The notes under the pieces are model-generated. The model did not search any database, was not told where the DNA came from, and saw only the letters and a program-made list of their open reading frames with translations. A stretch of 24,703 bases of DNA from Oscillospiraceae bacterium (GTDB lineage: Bacteria; Bacillota; Clostridia; Oscillospirales; Oscillospiraceae), in NCBI GenBank assembly GCA_031264545.1, contig JAISDV010000201.1, positions 1 through 24,703 of the forward strand, read 5' to 3'. Position 1 is the stretch's first letter. Every line of letters begins with the position of its first letter. Positions 13,911 through 22,545 of this stretch are shown here, piece by piece. The position numbers and the translations under genes were made by a program.

Positions 13911-14744
13911 TCAAAGTATTGCCGAATATTCACCGCTGCCGGAGATCTTATTGGCACAGATCCCCACCAGCATATTTTTTTCTTCGCACCCCTGAAGGCG
14001 GAGCGCGTCCGGCCTGAAAACAGGGAGAAGCGATATGCCGACGCCGACGGCGGAGTATGGCACGAGCCGGAAGCGCGTGCGGTAGGCTTCCGAGGTCCCG
14101 GTGGCGGATATGAACGCCATAACGTCTGTTCTGAGCGGCGCGATAAGCGTCTCGGGAAGGAGCTTTTCCGCTTCCCCGATATCCAGAACCATGACGGGAA
14201 GGTTGCTCACCGGGTCGTAAAGCTCGTTTCCCGTGTCCAGCAAGGCAGAGAATTCCGCCGTTTTGCCGCAGAAGCTGAGGCTGACCGGGACAAGCGCCCG
14301 GGCCTGTCTTCCGGCAAGGCGTTTGAAAATCAGGGTCAGCGCCATATAGCAGACGGCAAAGGATAAAAGCAGCACGCGCAGTGATACGTTTATGTAGAGC
14401 CTGCCCGCCAGCTGCTGGCCGGCGAACAGAGATGCCGCGTAAACCGCCCCGCCAAAGGCGGCCGAAACGGCGAGGAAGGCGAGATAAAGCCGAAAGAGCC
14501 GCTTTTCCGCGCCGAAGGCCGTCAGCGTCATGACAAAGCCGAGCACAAGCTTCATGACAGGCGTCGCCAGAAGCTGCATGGGCGGAAAGAGCAGGCAGAC
14601 GGAATAAACCGAGCCCGCCGCGGCGGAAGCGGCGAAGCGTGCCCGGCTGAACGGGAGCGCGCAGAGCTTTGCCGTAGCCAGTAGAATAAAATAATTGATT
14701 ATCAAATTGAGCAGGAACATTTCGTCCGCATATACGGTTTTCAT
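13911..14744 (-). CDS. spoIIGA: Sigma-E processing peptidase SpoIIGA
   Basis: SpoIIGA is a membrane aspartic protease that cleaves pro-sigma-E after the SpoIIR signal from the forespore. The 277-residue protein has an N-terminal half of about five hydrophobic segments (residues 8-28, 38-55, 58-76, 83-108, 118-141). The C-terminal protease domain carries Asp170 in the LLDTGNEL motif, matching the DTGN active site. GISLLPVFRPDAL and MLVGICANKISG are further family segments. The open frame continues to 14945, but MKTVYADEMFLLN at 14744 is the recognised N-terminus. No Shine-Dalgarno sequence is visible before this ATG, and TATACT lies only 6 nt upstream, so translation may be leaderless or the -10 match may be chance. 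It is followed by sigE. Confidence 0.93.
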   Translation of the reverse strand: MKTVYADEMFLLNLIINYFILLATAKLCALPFSRARFAASAAAGSVYSVCLLFPPMQLLATPVMKLVLGFVMTLTAFGAEKRLFRLYLAFLAVSAAFGGAVYAASLFAGQQLAGRLYINVSLRVLLLSFAVCYMALTLIFKRLAGRQARALVPVSLSFCGKTAEFSALLDTGNELYDPVSNLPVMVLDIGEAEKLLPETLIAPLRTDVMAFISATGTSEAYRTRFRLVPYSAVGVGISLLPVFRPDALRLQGCEEKNMLVGICANKISGSGEYSAIL

Positions 14745-14840
14745 AGCAGAAGTATATTCACGGACAGGTAAAAAACGCGTTGTATTCGGTCGCCGCCCGA
14801 CAAAAAATTGCCGCGGCAAAAGGCCTTCATATACGCCGCC

Positions 14841-14869
14841 TTGAATTGACCTGCGGATGCGCGTATAAT
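14841..14869 (+). promoter_or_regulatory. Promoter of the SLH-protein gene
   Basis: TTGAAT 14841-14846 and TATAAT 14864-14869 are spaced by 17 bp, close to sigma-A consensus. The start would be near 14876, giving a leader of about 23 nt that just contains the GGGAGG ribosome site. The region between 14744 and 14841 must also hold the spoIIGA control sequences on the other strand, including a TTTTTTGTCGGG (minus strand, 14807-14796) that partly resembles a Spo0A box. Confidence 0.8.
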
Positions 14870-14898
14870 AAGACAAAAAAGCTTTGGGAGGTATCATT

Positions 14899-16086
14899 CT
14901 GAAAAAGATATGCAGCGGAGTACTGGCAATTATACTGACGCTCACATTCGCCGCCGCGGCCTTTGCAGCTTCGCCCGATACGTCATACTCCGCATGGGCG
15001 GAAACCTATATCACTGACGCGGAAAACCTGGGTATTTTACCGGACAGCTTGAAAATGTGCGGCTACAGGCAGCCGATTACGCGAAACGCGTTCTGTGAGA
15101 TGGCCTACGAAACCATGGGGTACATGGCCGGATATATCTCTTATTATGCCGCGTTGGCGGAAGCAAATGCGAAAGGTGAAACGGACTTCTTCGAAAAACA
15201 CGGCTTCGGAATAACGCGGATTTATCCGGCCGCGGCGGAGGGGAATTCTCCCTTTTCCGATACGGACAGTACGGCGATTATCGCATTGAACGAAGCGGGT
15301 ATCATTTTGGGCAGGGGAAACGGGAAGTTTGCGCCGGATGATACGCTGACAAGGCAGGAGGCCGCTGCTGTTCTGAGCCGCATGGCTGAGTATTTCGATT
15401 TGCAGGAATTTTCTTTTGAACTTGCCTTTTCGGATGCCGATCAAATCTCAGATTGGGCGGCCGACGGCGTAAAAACGGTATGCGGTATGGGTGTTATGGT
15501 AGGTATGAGCGACGCTGTTTTTTCACCTGCTGCCGCATATACGTGCGAACAAGCGATTGCAACCATGATACGCCTTATTAACAGTGTGCCGCATTTGAGC
15601 AGCAGAGAAGAAGTGTCAGACGGGCTGTACTGTACTTTCAACAGCATGTGGATGTGGGTGGAGGACGGCGAACGGAACGTCACATTCAAACTCCCCCTGT
15701 ATTGGGCGACATATAATTACCGTTCTGATTACGGATACGGCGGTTGGCGCTTCTTTACACACGGCGGTAAAATCCTTATGGCCGTTTGGGGAAAATCCGA
15801 TCCGTCGGTATTGGACTATCACACAACGCTCTTTGAGCTCTCAACGGGCAAAACGCTGCTTTCCCTTCCGGCGGACGCGGGTCTTTTCTATGCGCTGGAT
15901 ACAGGAAAATCTTATATTATTATGCAGAAAGGCGTGCTGGGGACAGAACCCGGCGATTGGGGAACGATCCAATACGGTGTTTACGGCTTCGACGGAAAAG
16001 AAATACTCGCGACTACGCACGAATGGAGCGATCTCTATCATGCAGGGTATGTCAACACAGAATACAGCGTAAATTATCTTTGGTAA
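14899..16086 (+). CDS. Secreted S-layer homology (SLH) domain protein, CTG start
   Basis: The product is about 395 residues. A signal peptide (KKICSGVLAIILTLTFAAAAFA) is followed by three SLH-like repeats: about 27-70 (WAETYITDAENLGIL), about 105-160 (FSDTDSTAIIALNEAGIILGRGNGKFAPDDTLTRQEAAAVLSRM) and about 168-225 (FSDADQISDWAADGVKT). SLH repeats hold proteins to cell-wall polymers. The remaining 170 residues are rich in Gly, Tyr and Trp and suggest a beta-structured outer domain that I cannot assign. GGGAGG at 14886-14891 is 7 nt before CTG 14899, the codon that begins the signal peptide. TTG 14884 overlaps the ribosome site and is unlikely; ATT 14896 is another option. The gene is visibly more A/T-rich than its neighbours. 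It is divergent from spoIIGA. Confidence 0.85.
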   Translation: MKKICSGVLAIILTLTFAAAAFAASPDTSYSAWAETYITDAENLGILPDSLKMCGYRQPITRNAFCEMAYETMGYMAGYISYYAALAEANAKGETDFFEKHGFGITRIYPAAAEGNSPFSDTDSTAIIALNEAGIILGRGNGKFAPDDTLTRQEAAAVLSRMAEYFDLQEFSFELAFSDADQISDWAADGVKTVCGMGVMVGMSDAVFSPAAAYTCEQAIATMIRLINSVPHLSSREEVSDGLYCTFNSMWMWVEDGERNVTFKLPLYWATYNYRSDYGYGGWRFFTHGGKILMAVWGKSDPSVLDYHTTLFELSTGKTLLSLPADAGLFYALDTGKSYIIMQKGVLGTEPGDWGTIQYGVYGFDGKEILATTHEWSDLYHAGYVNTEYSVNYLW

Positions 16087-16109
16087 TCATGCTATAAAAA
16101 GCCGGGATA

Positions 16110-16159
16110 GTCACGCCGAAGAGCAGCCGCTTCTTAAAGAAACGGCTGCTCTCTGTGAC
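16110..16159. terminator. Long stem-loop between the SLH gene and glgP (possible bidirectional terminator)
   Basis: GTCAC 16110-16114 pairs with GTGAC 16155-16159, and AGAGCAGCCG 16120-16129 pairs perfectly with CGGCTGCTCT 16143-16152; TTCT/AGAA extends the stem inside the loop. It lies in the convergent gap between the SLH gene (+) and glgP (-). No U-tract follows on either strand, so terminator function is uncertain. The remaining gap (16160-16289) shows nothing recognisable. Confidence 0.5.
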
Positions 16160-16289
16160 CTTGTGGGCTTTATCCCTGTGGGCGAGCCGACGGAACAGGA
16201 AACGGCAGGGCCGAAGCCATGCCGCGCCTGAACAAATTGGTATTACGCGCTTACGACCTTACGGCCCGCGGCGCTTTTATCTGCGGTAC

Positions 16290-18686
16290 TCAGATACCCC
16301 AGATATTTTTGGCGTATTCGGAAACCGCGCGGTCAGCCGCGAAAACGCCGCTTCGGGCAATGTTTCTCAGTGAAACAGCGGAGCGCTTATCTTTATCCGA
16401 CATGATCGCATAAAGTCTGTCGTGTGCAGATAGATAGCTGTCAAAGTCCGCGAGAAGCATGAAGCTGTCGCCGCCGTAGACGAGCTTTGAAACCAGGTCG
16501 GAAAAGCTCTCTCCGTTTCTGAAGCCGAGACTGATTTTATTGAGCACAGCTCTGAGGCGGTCGCTGCCGTTGTAGACAGAGAGCGGGTCGTAGCCCTGCT
16601 TTTTCAGTGCGGCGATCTCCTCGGCGCGCAGGCCGAAGAGCATCATATTTTCGTCGCCAAGCAGCTTGTGCATCTCAACGTTTGCTCCGTCGAGGGTTCC
16701 TATGGTAATCGCGCCGTTCATCATCAGCTTCATGTTTCCGGTGCCGCTGGCCTCCTTGCCGGCGGTCGAAATCTGCTCGGAAACCTGTGCGGCGGGCATC
16801 AGCCTTTCGGCGACGGAGACGCGGTAATTTTCGAGGAAAACCACCTGCAGCCGGCCCCTGCAGAGCGGGTCTGCGTTGACCTCGTCGGCAAGAGAGCACA
16901 GCAGGCTGATGATGCGTTTTGCCACCTTGTAACTGCTGGCGGCCTTTGCGCCGAAGACGAAGCTTCTGGGAAGGAAGTCCATATTGGGGTTCGCGTGGAG
17001 CCGCTGCTGCAGATCGATGATGAGCATCGCGCAGAGCAGCTGCCGTTTATATTCGTGCAGGCGCTTGACCTGAACGTCAAAAACGGCGTCGGGGTCAAGC
17101 GCGAGTCCGTTTTCCCGCTGAACATATTCGCAGAACCGAAGCTTATTTTCCCGCTTGATCTCCTCCAGGTGGCGCAGGACGGCGTCGTCGCCGGCGAAGT
17201 TCTCGAGCAGGGCAATACGCTCGGGATGCCGGAGGTACGTCTCACTTCCGAGCAGCTCGGCGATCAGCCTGTGCAAGCCGGGATTGACGAGCGTCAGCCA
17301 GCGCCTGTGGTCGATACCGTTGGTGACATTTGTGAACCGCTCCGGCGTCAGGGCATATATATCTTTGAAAAGGTCGCGCTTCAATATCTCGCTGTGCATA
17401 GCGGAAACGCCGTTGATCCTGAAACAGACCGCAAGGCAGATATTCGCCATGTGAATACTGCCGCCGCTGATGACAAGATTTCGCAGAATGGCCTCGTCAT
17501 TTCCATAAAATTTCTCTTCCAGATATTTTCTGTGGCGGATATCAATTTCACGGATAATCTGCCAAATGCGCGGCAGCTGTGTCTCGATCAAATCCTGCGG
17601 CCAGCTCTCGAGCGCCTCCGCCATGACGGTGTGGTTGGTATAGGCCACGCAGTTCGACGCGATATTCAGCGCCTCGTCCCAGCCAAGGCCGTCCTCGTCC
17701 ATAAAGATACGCATCAGCTCCGGGATGATCATGGTCGGATGCGTATCGTTGATCTGGAAGACGTGGCGCTTCGCGAAGGATCGCACGTCGCCGAAGTCCC
17801 GGCGATGCTGACGGACCACCGACTGCGCCGTTGCGGAAACGAAAAAATACTGCTGCTTGATACGCAGGATTTTTCCGGCGGTCGTGTCGTCCGCGGGGTA
17901 GAGCACCTTCGTGATGACCTCCGCCATGGTGCGCTGTTCCATGGACTTGACGTATTCGCCGCCTGAAAAAAGGCGCATGTCCAGTGATTTGGGCGCCTTC
18001 GCGTCCCACAGTCTGAGGATATTGACGCTGTCCGTCTCATAGCCCGAAATGAGCATGTCCCGCGGGACGGCAAGCACCGGGGTGTAGTTCTCGACCGAGG
18101 TATGGCATTTCCCGTCGAAGCCCCAGGTTTCCTCGCACACACCGCCAAAGCGCACCTCAACCGCCTCGTCGTAAGCGGGCACGAGCCAGCTGTCGGCGGA
18201 AACCGTCCAGCTGTCCGCGACCTCGGTCTGCCTGTAATCGACGATTTTCTGGCAGAACATGCCTAACTCGTAGCAGAGAGAATAGCCGGTAGCCGGCAGG
18301 CCGAGCGTTGCCATGCTGTCCAGGTAGCAGGCGGCGAGCCTTCCCAGGCCGCCGTTGCCGAGGCCGGCGTCAGGCTCTGTTTCGAAAATATCGGCGGGTT
18401 CGAGACCCAGCTCGCGCAAAGCGGCGCACAGCTCGTCATAAATACCGAGGTTAAAAGCGTTTTTCGCGAGCGAACGTCCCATGAGAAACTCCATCGAGAG
18501 ATAGTGGATATGCCGCGCGTCACTTCGCGTGCGTTTTACGCGGCCGCGTGCCATCATCTCGCGCAGCAGGATTGCGCATGCGCAAAAAATCTCGGTTTTC
18601 GCGGCATCCTGCGTCTTTTTTCCGAAATGGGCGCTGAGCTTATCCGCGATCGCCGCGCTCAGCCCGTCCTTGCCAATTGGCGTCAT
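16290..18686 (-). CDS. glgP: Glycogen/alpha-glucan phosphorylase
   Basis: Glycogen phosphorylase releases glucose-1-phosphate from glycogen chain ends with phosphate, using pyridoxal phosphate. The 798-residue protein has the family blocks RHIHYLSMEFLMGR, DAGLGNGGLGRLAACYLDSMATLGLPATGY, QINDTHPTMIIPELMRI and VFDVQVKRLHEYKRQLL. The cofactor lysine is Lys653 in EASGTGNMK, followed by NGAITIGTLDGANVEM. Length is that of ordinary bacterial enzymes and no regulatory phosphorylation extension is present. The start at 18686 has GGAAAGGA about 8 nt upstream. It is the last gene of the glg operon, 36 nt after glgA, so storage and release are encoded in one transcript. Confidence 0.97.
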   Translation of the reverse strand: MTPIGKDGLSAAIADKLSAHFGKKTQDAAKTEIFCACAILLREMMARGRVKRTRSDARHIHYLSMEFLMGRSLAKNAFNLGIYDELCAALRELGLEPADIFETEPDAGLGNGGLGRLAACYLDSMATLGLPATGYSLCYELGMFCQKIVDYRQTEVADSWTVSADSWLVPAYDEAVEVRFGGVCEETWGFDGKCHTSVENYTPVLAVPRDMLISGYETDSVNILRLWDAKAPKSLDMRLFSGGEYVKSMEQRTMAEVITKVLYPADDTTAGKILRIKQQYFFVSATAQSVVRQHRRDFGDVRSFAKRHVFQINDTHPTMIIPELMRIFMDEDGLGWDEALNIASNCVAYTNHTVMAEALESWPQDLIETQLPRIWQIIREIDIRHRKYLEEKFYGNDEAILRNLVISGGSIHMANICLAVCFRINGVSAMHSEILKRDLFKDIYALTPERFTNVTNGIDHRRWLTLVNPGLHRLIAELLGSETYLRHPERIALLENFAGDDAVLRHLEEIKRENKLRFCEYVQRENGLALDPDAVFDVQVKRLHEYKRQLLCAMLIIDLQQRLHANPNMDFLPRSFVFGAKAASSYKVAKRIISLLCSLADEVNADPLCRGRLQVVFLENYRVSVAERLMPAAQVSEQISTAGKEASGTGNMKLMMNGAITIGTLDGANVEMHKLLGDENMMLFGLRAEEIAALKKQGYDPLSVYNGSDRLRAVLNKISLGFRNGESFSDLVSKLVYGGDSFMLLADFDSYLSAHDRLYAIMSDKDKRSAVSLRNIARSGVFAADRAVSEYAKNIWGI

Positions 18687-18722
18687 AGTTTTTCCTTTCC
18701 ACTGACAGGATAATAAAAATTT

Positions 18723-20144
18723 CTAAGATGTCTGTATAAGCGAATGGTATAGCGCGATATACGTCTTTGCGGAACGCGTCCAGGAGAGATCCTCGCGCAT
18801 ACCCCGAAGGATGAGCGCGCGCCGCTTTTCAGGGTAGCGCCAGGCCTCAATTGCCCGGTCGATAGCTTGCAGCATGTCGTCCGCGGAATACCACAAAAAG
18901 CTGAAGCCGTTGGCGTCTGCTCCGGGATAAGGCCTTACGGTGTCCTTCAGCCCGCCGACCTCGTGGACGATGGGGAGGGTTCCGTAGCGCATGGCGATCA
19001 TCTGGCTCAGGCCGCAGGGCTCGCTCTTTGAAGGCATCAGCAGCATATCGGCCCCGGCATAGACAAGGCTCGCGCGCCTTTCCGAATACATGATGTTTGC
19101 GGAAACCGTGCCCTTATACCGGTTTTCCGCCTCGCGGAAAAAGCGTTCAAAGCGTTCCTCGCCGGTTCCGAGTATAACGAGCTTTATGCTCCGCGAAACG
19201 AGCCTGTCCAGCGCCTCGGCGACGAGGTCGAAGCCCTTGTGCCCGACGAGCCGCGAAACGCAGGCGATAACCGGCGCATCGCCGCCGCCGAGGCCAAGCG
19301 CGGCTGAAAGCGCCGCGCGGCACTGTGTTTTGCCCGCCGGGTTTTCGGGGCTGTAGTGTGTGCCGATCAGCGGATCCTTCGCCGGATCGTAGTGCGCGGT
19401 GTCAAGCCCGTTGAGTATCCCTGTCAGCTTATAGGCATTGTCCGCGATCACCTCATGCAGGCCGCAGGCGTAATAAGGGTCCTTCAGCTCGGCCGCGTAA
19501 GACGGACTGACCGTTGTGACATGATCCGCCCGGTAGATCGCGCCCTTCATAAGGCTCACGCCGTTTTCGCAGCGGAGGATGCCGCTTTGGTAAAGCGCGT
19601 CGGACAAGCCGAAAACGTCGCCGAGAGCTTCCTTTCCGAAACGGCCCTGATATTCGATGTTGTGAATGGTGAACACCGTTTTTATACCGTCGAAATCAGC
19701 GGATGCGTCCTGTCCGGCGTAAAGCGGGATCAGCGCGGTCTGCCAGTCGTTGCAATGGATGACCTCCGGCTGCCAGCCGAGCCGGGGCAGAACCGCCGTA
19801 ACCGCCTTTGAAAAGAAAGCAAAGCGCTCGCCGTCGTCATAACAGCCGTAGACGCTCCCGCGCTTGAAGTAGTATTCGTTGTCGATAAAATACCAGATCA
19901 CGCCGTCGTGATCGAGGCTGAAGACCCCGCAGTATTGACGGCGCCAAGCCACCTCGATATAGGTATAAAAACAGAAATTCATTTTAAGCCGCCAGCGCTC
20001 GGCGATTGAAGCGTAGAGCGGAAGAATCACGCGGATGTCCGCGCCCTCGCCGGAGAGCGCCTTGGGCAGAGAGCCCGCCACGTCGGCAAGACCGCCGGTC
20101 TTGACAAACGGCGCGGCTTCACTGGCCGCGTAGAGCACTTTCAT
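18723..20144 (-). CDS. glgA: Glycogen synthase (ADP-glucose, GT5)
   Basis: Glycogen synthase transfers glucose from ADP-glucose to the non-reducing end of alpha-1,4-glucan. The 473-residue length is standard. The N-terminal motif FVKTGGLADV carries the ADP-glucose-binding Lys15; HCNDWQTALIP and FTIHNIEYQG are typical GT5 segments, and the C-terminal PSKSEPCGLSQ with TLPIVHEVGGLKDTV holds the catalytic Glu region. The open frame extends to 20255, but ATG 20144 begins the family N-terminus (MKVLYAASE) and has AAGGAGG at a good distance. It lies 52 nt after glgD. Confidence 0.97.
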   Translation of the reverse strand: MKVLYAASEAAPFVKTGGLADVAGSLPKALSGEGADIRVILPLYASIAERWRLKMNFCFYTYIEVAWRRQYCGVFSLDHDGVIWYFIDNEYYFKRGSVYGCYDDGERFAFFSKAVTAVLPRLGWQPEVIHCNDWQTALIPLYAGQDASADFDGIKTVFTIHNIEYQGRFGKEALGDVFGLSDALYQSGILRCENGVSLMKGAIYRADHVTTVSPSYAAELKDPYYACGLHEVIADNAYKLTGILNGLDTAHYDPAKDPLIGTHYSPENPAGKTQCRAALSAALGLGGGDAPVIACVSRLVGHKGFDLVAEALDRLVSRSIKLVILGTGEERFERFFREAENRYKGTVSANIMYSERRASLVYAGADMLLMPSKSEPCGLSQMIAMRYGTLPIVHEVGGLKDTVRPYPGADANGFSFLWYSADDMLQAIDRAIEAWRYPEKRRALILRGMREDLSWTRSAKTYIALYHSLIQTS

Positions 20145-20196
20145 GTTTTGCCTCCTTGGGATCGTTCTCTGCGCCGCGCGGAAAGCCGCCGCGCGT

Positions 20197-21312
20197 TCAG
20201 ATGATTTTGCATTTTGGTACGGTGATCGGCAGCCGGCTGTTCCCGGAGAGGACAAGCCCCTTTGAAAAAACCGTGTATTTATCCGAGATCACATAGCTCA
20301 GCGCGGCGTTTTCGCCAATGACCGAATCCTGCATGACGACGCAGTTGTGCAGCTTCGCGCCTTTTTCAACGCGCACGCCGCGGAACAGGATGCAGTTGAC
20401 CAGCTCGCCCTCGATATAGCAGCCGTCCGCGACGAGGGAGTTCTGAGAGGAGGCGTTTTCGCCGTAATAGGTCGAGACGCTGCTTCGGCCCTTCGTGTAG
20501 ACCGGGCGCGCGTCCGAGAACAGATCGCCGCGGGATTCCCGGCGGAGCATAGCCATATTCGCGTTGAAATAATCGGCGGCGGTGCAAATGCTCGGGGTGT
20601 AGCCCCGGTGGCGGTAGACGCCGACGGCACCGCCCGTGCGGAGATAATGCGCCAACGCGTCGCGGTGGAAATGCCCGCGCCCGTTCGCGCGGCTCCAGTC
20701 GATCAGACGGACGAGCAGCGCCTTTGTGATGACGTAGACCTCGATTGACTGGACTGCGCCTTTTGGGACGGAGTCGGAAAACAGCATTTCCCGCGAAACG
20801 CCGGCTTCATCCGGAACGAAGCAGGCGCCGCTTGTGCCCCGGCGTGGATTTTCGGTGCAGACCGCCGTGATCTCACAGCCGGTCCTCAGATGGGCATCCA
20901 GAACCGCGTGCAGATCGAGGTTAACGGCGAGGTCGCCGCGGAACAGCACGACGAAATCCTCGAGGATGCGGTCGATGTATGTCTGCACGGCGGAAAGCGC
21001 ATCCATGCAGCCCCGGTATTCGCCGATGTGACTGCCGCGTATGCCGAAGGGGGGAAGCAGGCGGAGCCCGCCGCTCAGACGGCTGAGCTCCCAGTCCTTG
21101 CCGCTTCCGAGATGGTCGAGCAGGGACTGATAGTCATGCTGCATCACAACGCCGACGTTTCGGATCCCGGCGTTGGTCATAGCGGAGAGGGCAAAATCGA
21201 TGAGCCTGTAGCGCGCGCAGAAGGGCAGAGACGCGCTGGTGCGCGACTCGGTGAAGCCGCCGAGCGAGGGCGAGGCGTGATAGGCGTATATCAGGCCGTG
21301 CATGTCGGACAT
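20197..21312 (-). CDS. glgD: ADP-glucose pyrophosphorylase regulatory-type subunit GlgD
   Basis: This 371-residue nucleotidyltransferase-fold protein pairs with GlgC in Firmicutes; GlgD generally has poor or no activity alone and raises the activity of GlgC. It lacks the intact N-terminal GGxGxRL nucleotide-binding loop (GLIYAYHASPSLGG instead) but retains ARYRLIDFALSAMTNAGIRNVGVV and the C-terminal left-handed beta-helix hexapeptide region (YIEGELVNCILFRGVRVEKGA). Its ATG overlaps the glgC stop by one base (TGATG on the coding strand), so the two subunits are translationally coupled, consistent with a heteromer. An in-frame ATG three codons later could also be used. Confidence 0.95.
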   Translation of the reverse strand: MSDMHGLIYAYHASPSLGGFTESRTSASLPFCARYRLIDFALSAMTNAGIRNVGVVMQHDYQSLLDHLGSGKDWELSRLSGGLRLLPPFGIRGSHIGEYRGCMDALSAVQTYIDRILEDFVVLFRGDLAVNLDLHAVLDAHLRTGCEITAVCTENPRRGTSGACFVPDEAGVSREMLFSDSVPKGAVQSIEVYVITKALLVRLIDWSRANGRGHFHRDALAHYLRTGGAVGVYRHRGYTPSICTAADYFNANMAMLRRESRGDLFSDARPVYTKGRSSVSTYYGENASSQNSLVADGCYIEGELVNCILFRGVRVEKGAKLHNCVVMQDSVIGENAALSYVISDKYTVFSKGLVLSGNSRLPITVPKCKII

Positions 21313-22508
21313 CAGTCGTCACCTCCAACAGAATAGAGCATTTCGCCGGCCTCGACGGTCTCGCCGGGCGCGACGGCCGAGTCCGGCCCGCAGGTCGCGA
21401 TGCGGATATCCGTTTTCCCGTTCGGGGGCAGGCCCACGGCAGCCCCTGCGCCGATCACGGCGTTTTCCCCGATAATGGCATATTGGATAAGCGCGCCTGC
21501 GCCGATCACGCAGCCGGGCATCAGAATGCTGTAGTCCACGACGGCGCCCTCGCCGACGGAGACGCCGCTGCTGAGGACGGAATTTGTGACCATACCGCGG
21601 ACGTCACAGCCCTCCGTAATGATGCTGTGGCGTATCGCCGCGTTTTCACCGATATAGTGCGGGGGCTTGGTCGGGCTACGGCTTCGAATCGGCCAGCTGC
21701 GGTCGTAGAGGTCGATCAGTGTCGGCGAGAGCATATCCATGTTCGCTTCCCAGAGACTGTCGATCGTGCCGACGTCCCGCCAATAGCCCTCAAAGCGGCA
21801 GGCCCAGAGCTTTTCACCGTTTTGCAGCATATTCGGAATAATATTTTTGCCGAAATCCTTTTCCGACCCGGGAGACCTTTCGTCCTCGATCAGGTAGGCC
21901 CGGAGCTTTTTCCAAGTGAAGATATAGATCCCCATCGAGGCGAGGTCGCTGTCCGGTTTTTTGGGCTTTTCGGAGAATTTATAGACGAAGCCCCTGTCAT
22001 CGGTTGACATAATTCCGAAACGCGGGGCATCCTCGAGCGGGACCCGGATAACGGCGATCGAGCAGTCGGCTCCGTTGGCCTTATGCTTTTCGAGCATGTC
22101 GGAATAATCCATCTTATAAATATGGTCGCCGCTGAGGATGAGTACATAGTCCGGATTCCAGAGATCGATGAAGCCGATATTCTGGTAAATCGCGTTTGCG
22201 GTGCCGGAGAACCATTCGCCCCTTGCGCCTGAGCTCTGGTAGGGCGGGAGTATGCAGACGCCGCCGCTCGCAATATCGAGATCCCAGGGCTGGCCGCTGC
22301 CGATATAGCTGTTGAGCTGGAGCGGGCGGTACTGTGTCAGGACGCCGACGACGTCGATCCCGGAGTTTGCGCAGTTGCTCAGGGGAAAATCGATGATCCG
22401 GTATTTGCCGCCGAAGGGTATAATGGGTTTGGCTGTTCGGCTCGTCAGGGCGTACAGCCTTGAGCCCTGCCCACCGGCGAGAAGCATTGCGATACACGCT
22501 TTTTTCAT
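21312..22508 (-). CDS. glgC: ADP-glucose pyrophosphorylase catalytic subunit GlgC
   Basis: GlgC makes ADP-glucose from glucose-1-phosphate and ATP, the committed step of glycogen synthesis. The 398-residue protein has the intact pyrophosphorylase loop AMLLAGGQGSRLYALT, KPIIPFGGKYRIIDFPLSNCANSGI, LSGDHIYKMDY with the catalytic Asp region, and FSEKPKKP plus FEGYWRDVGTI for sugar-phosphate binding. The C-terminal part is a beta-helix with hexapeptide repeats (CVIGAGALIQYAIIGENAVIG). ATG 22508 follows GGAGG by about 8 nt. It lies 37 nt after glgB. Confidence 0.97.
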   Translation of the reverse strand: MKKACIAMLLAGGQGSRLYALTSRTAKPIIPFGGKYRIIDFPLSNCANSGIDVVGVLTQYRPLQLNSYIGSGQPWDLDIASGGVCILPPYQSSGARGEWFSGTANAIYQNIGFIDLWNPDYVLILSGDHIYKMDYSDMLEKHKANGADCSIAVIRVPLEDAPRFGIMSTDDRGFVYKFSEKPKKPDSDLASMGIYIFTWKKLRAYLIEDERSPGSEKDFGKNIIPNMLQNGEKLWACRFEGYWRDVGTIDSLWEANMDMLSPTLIDLYDRSWPIRSRSPTKPPHYIGENAAIRHSIITEGCDVRGMVTNSVLSSGVSVGEGAVVDYSILMPGCVIGAGALIQYAIIGENAVIGAGAAVGLPPNGKTDIRIATCGPDSAVAPGETVEAGEMLYSVGGDD

Positions 22509-22545
22509 GTGCCAAGCCTCCGTTTATTGGATATTCTGCGATATA

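Noticed and set aside
14884..14898. TTG 14884 as start of the SLH gene
   Set aside because: It overlaps the GGGAGG ribosome site and would add residues before a clean signal peptide.
16155..16413. Two short plus-strand ORFs after the SLH gene
   Set aside because: They overlap the 3' end of glgP, contain Arg-rich translations without a domain and have no ribosome site.
16668..17966. 432-codon plus-strand open frame inside glgP
   Set aside because: It is fully opposite conserved phosphorylase sequence and has no recognisable domain or start signal.
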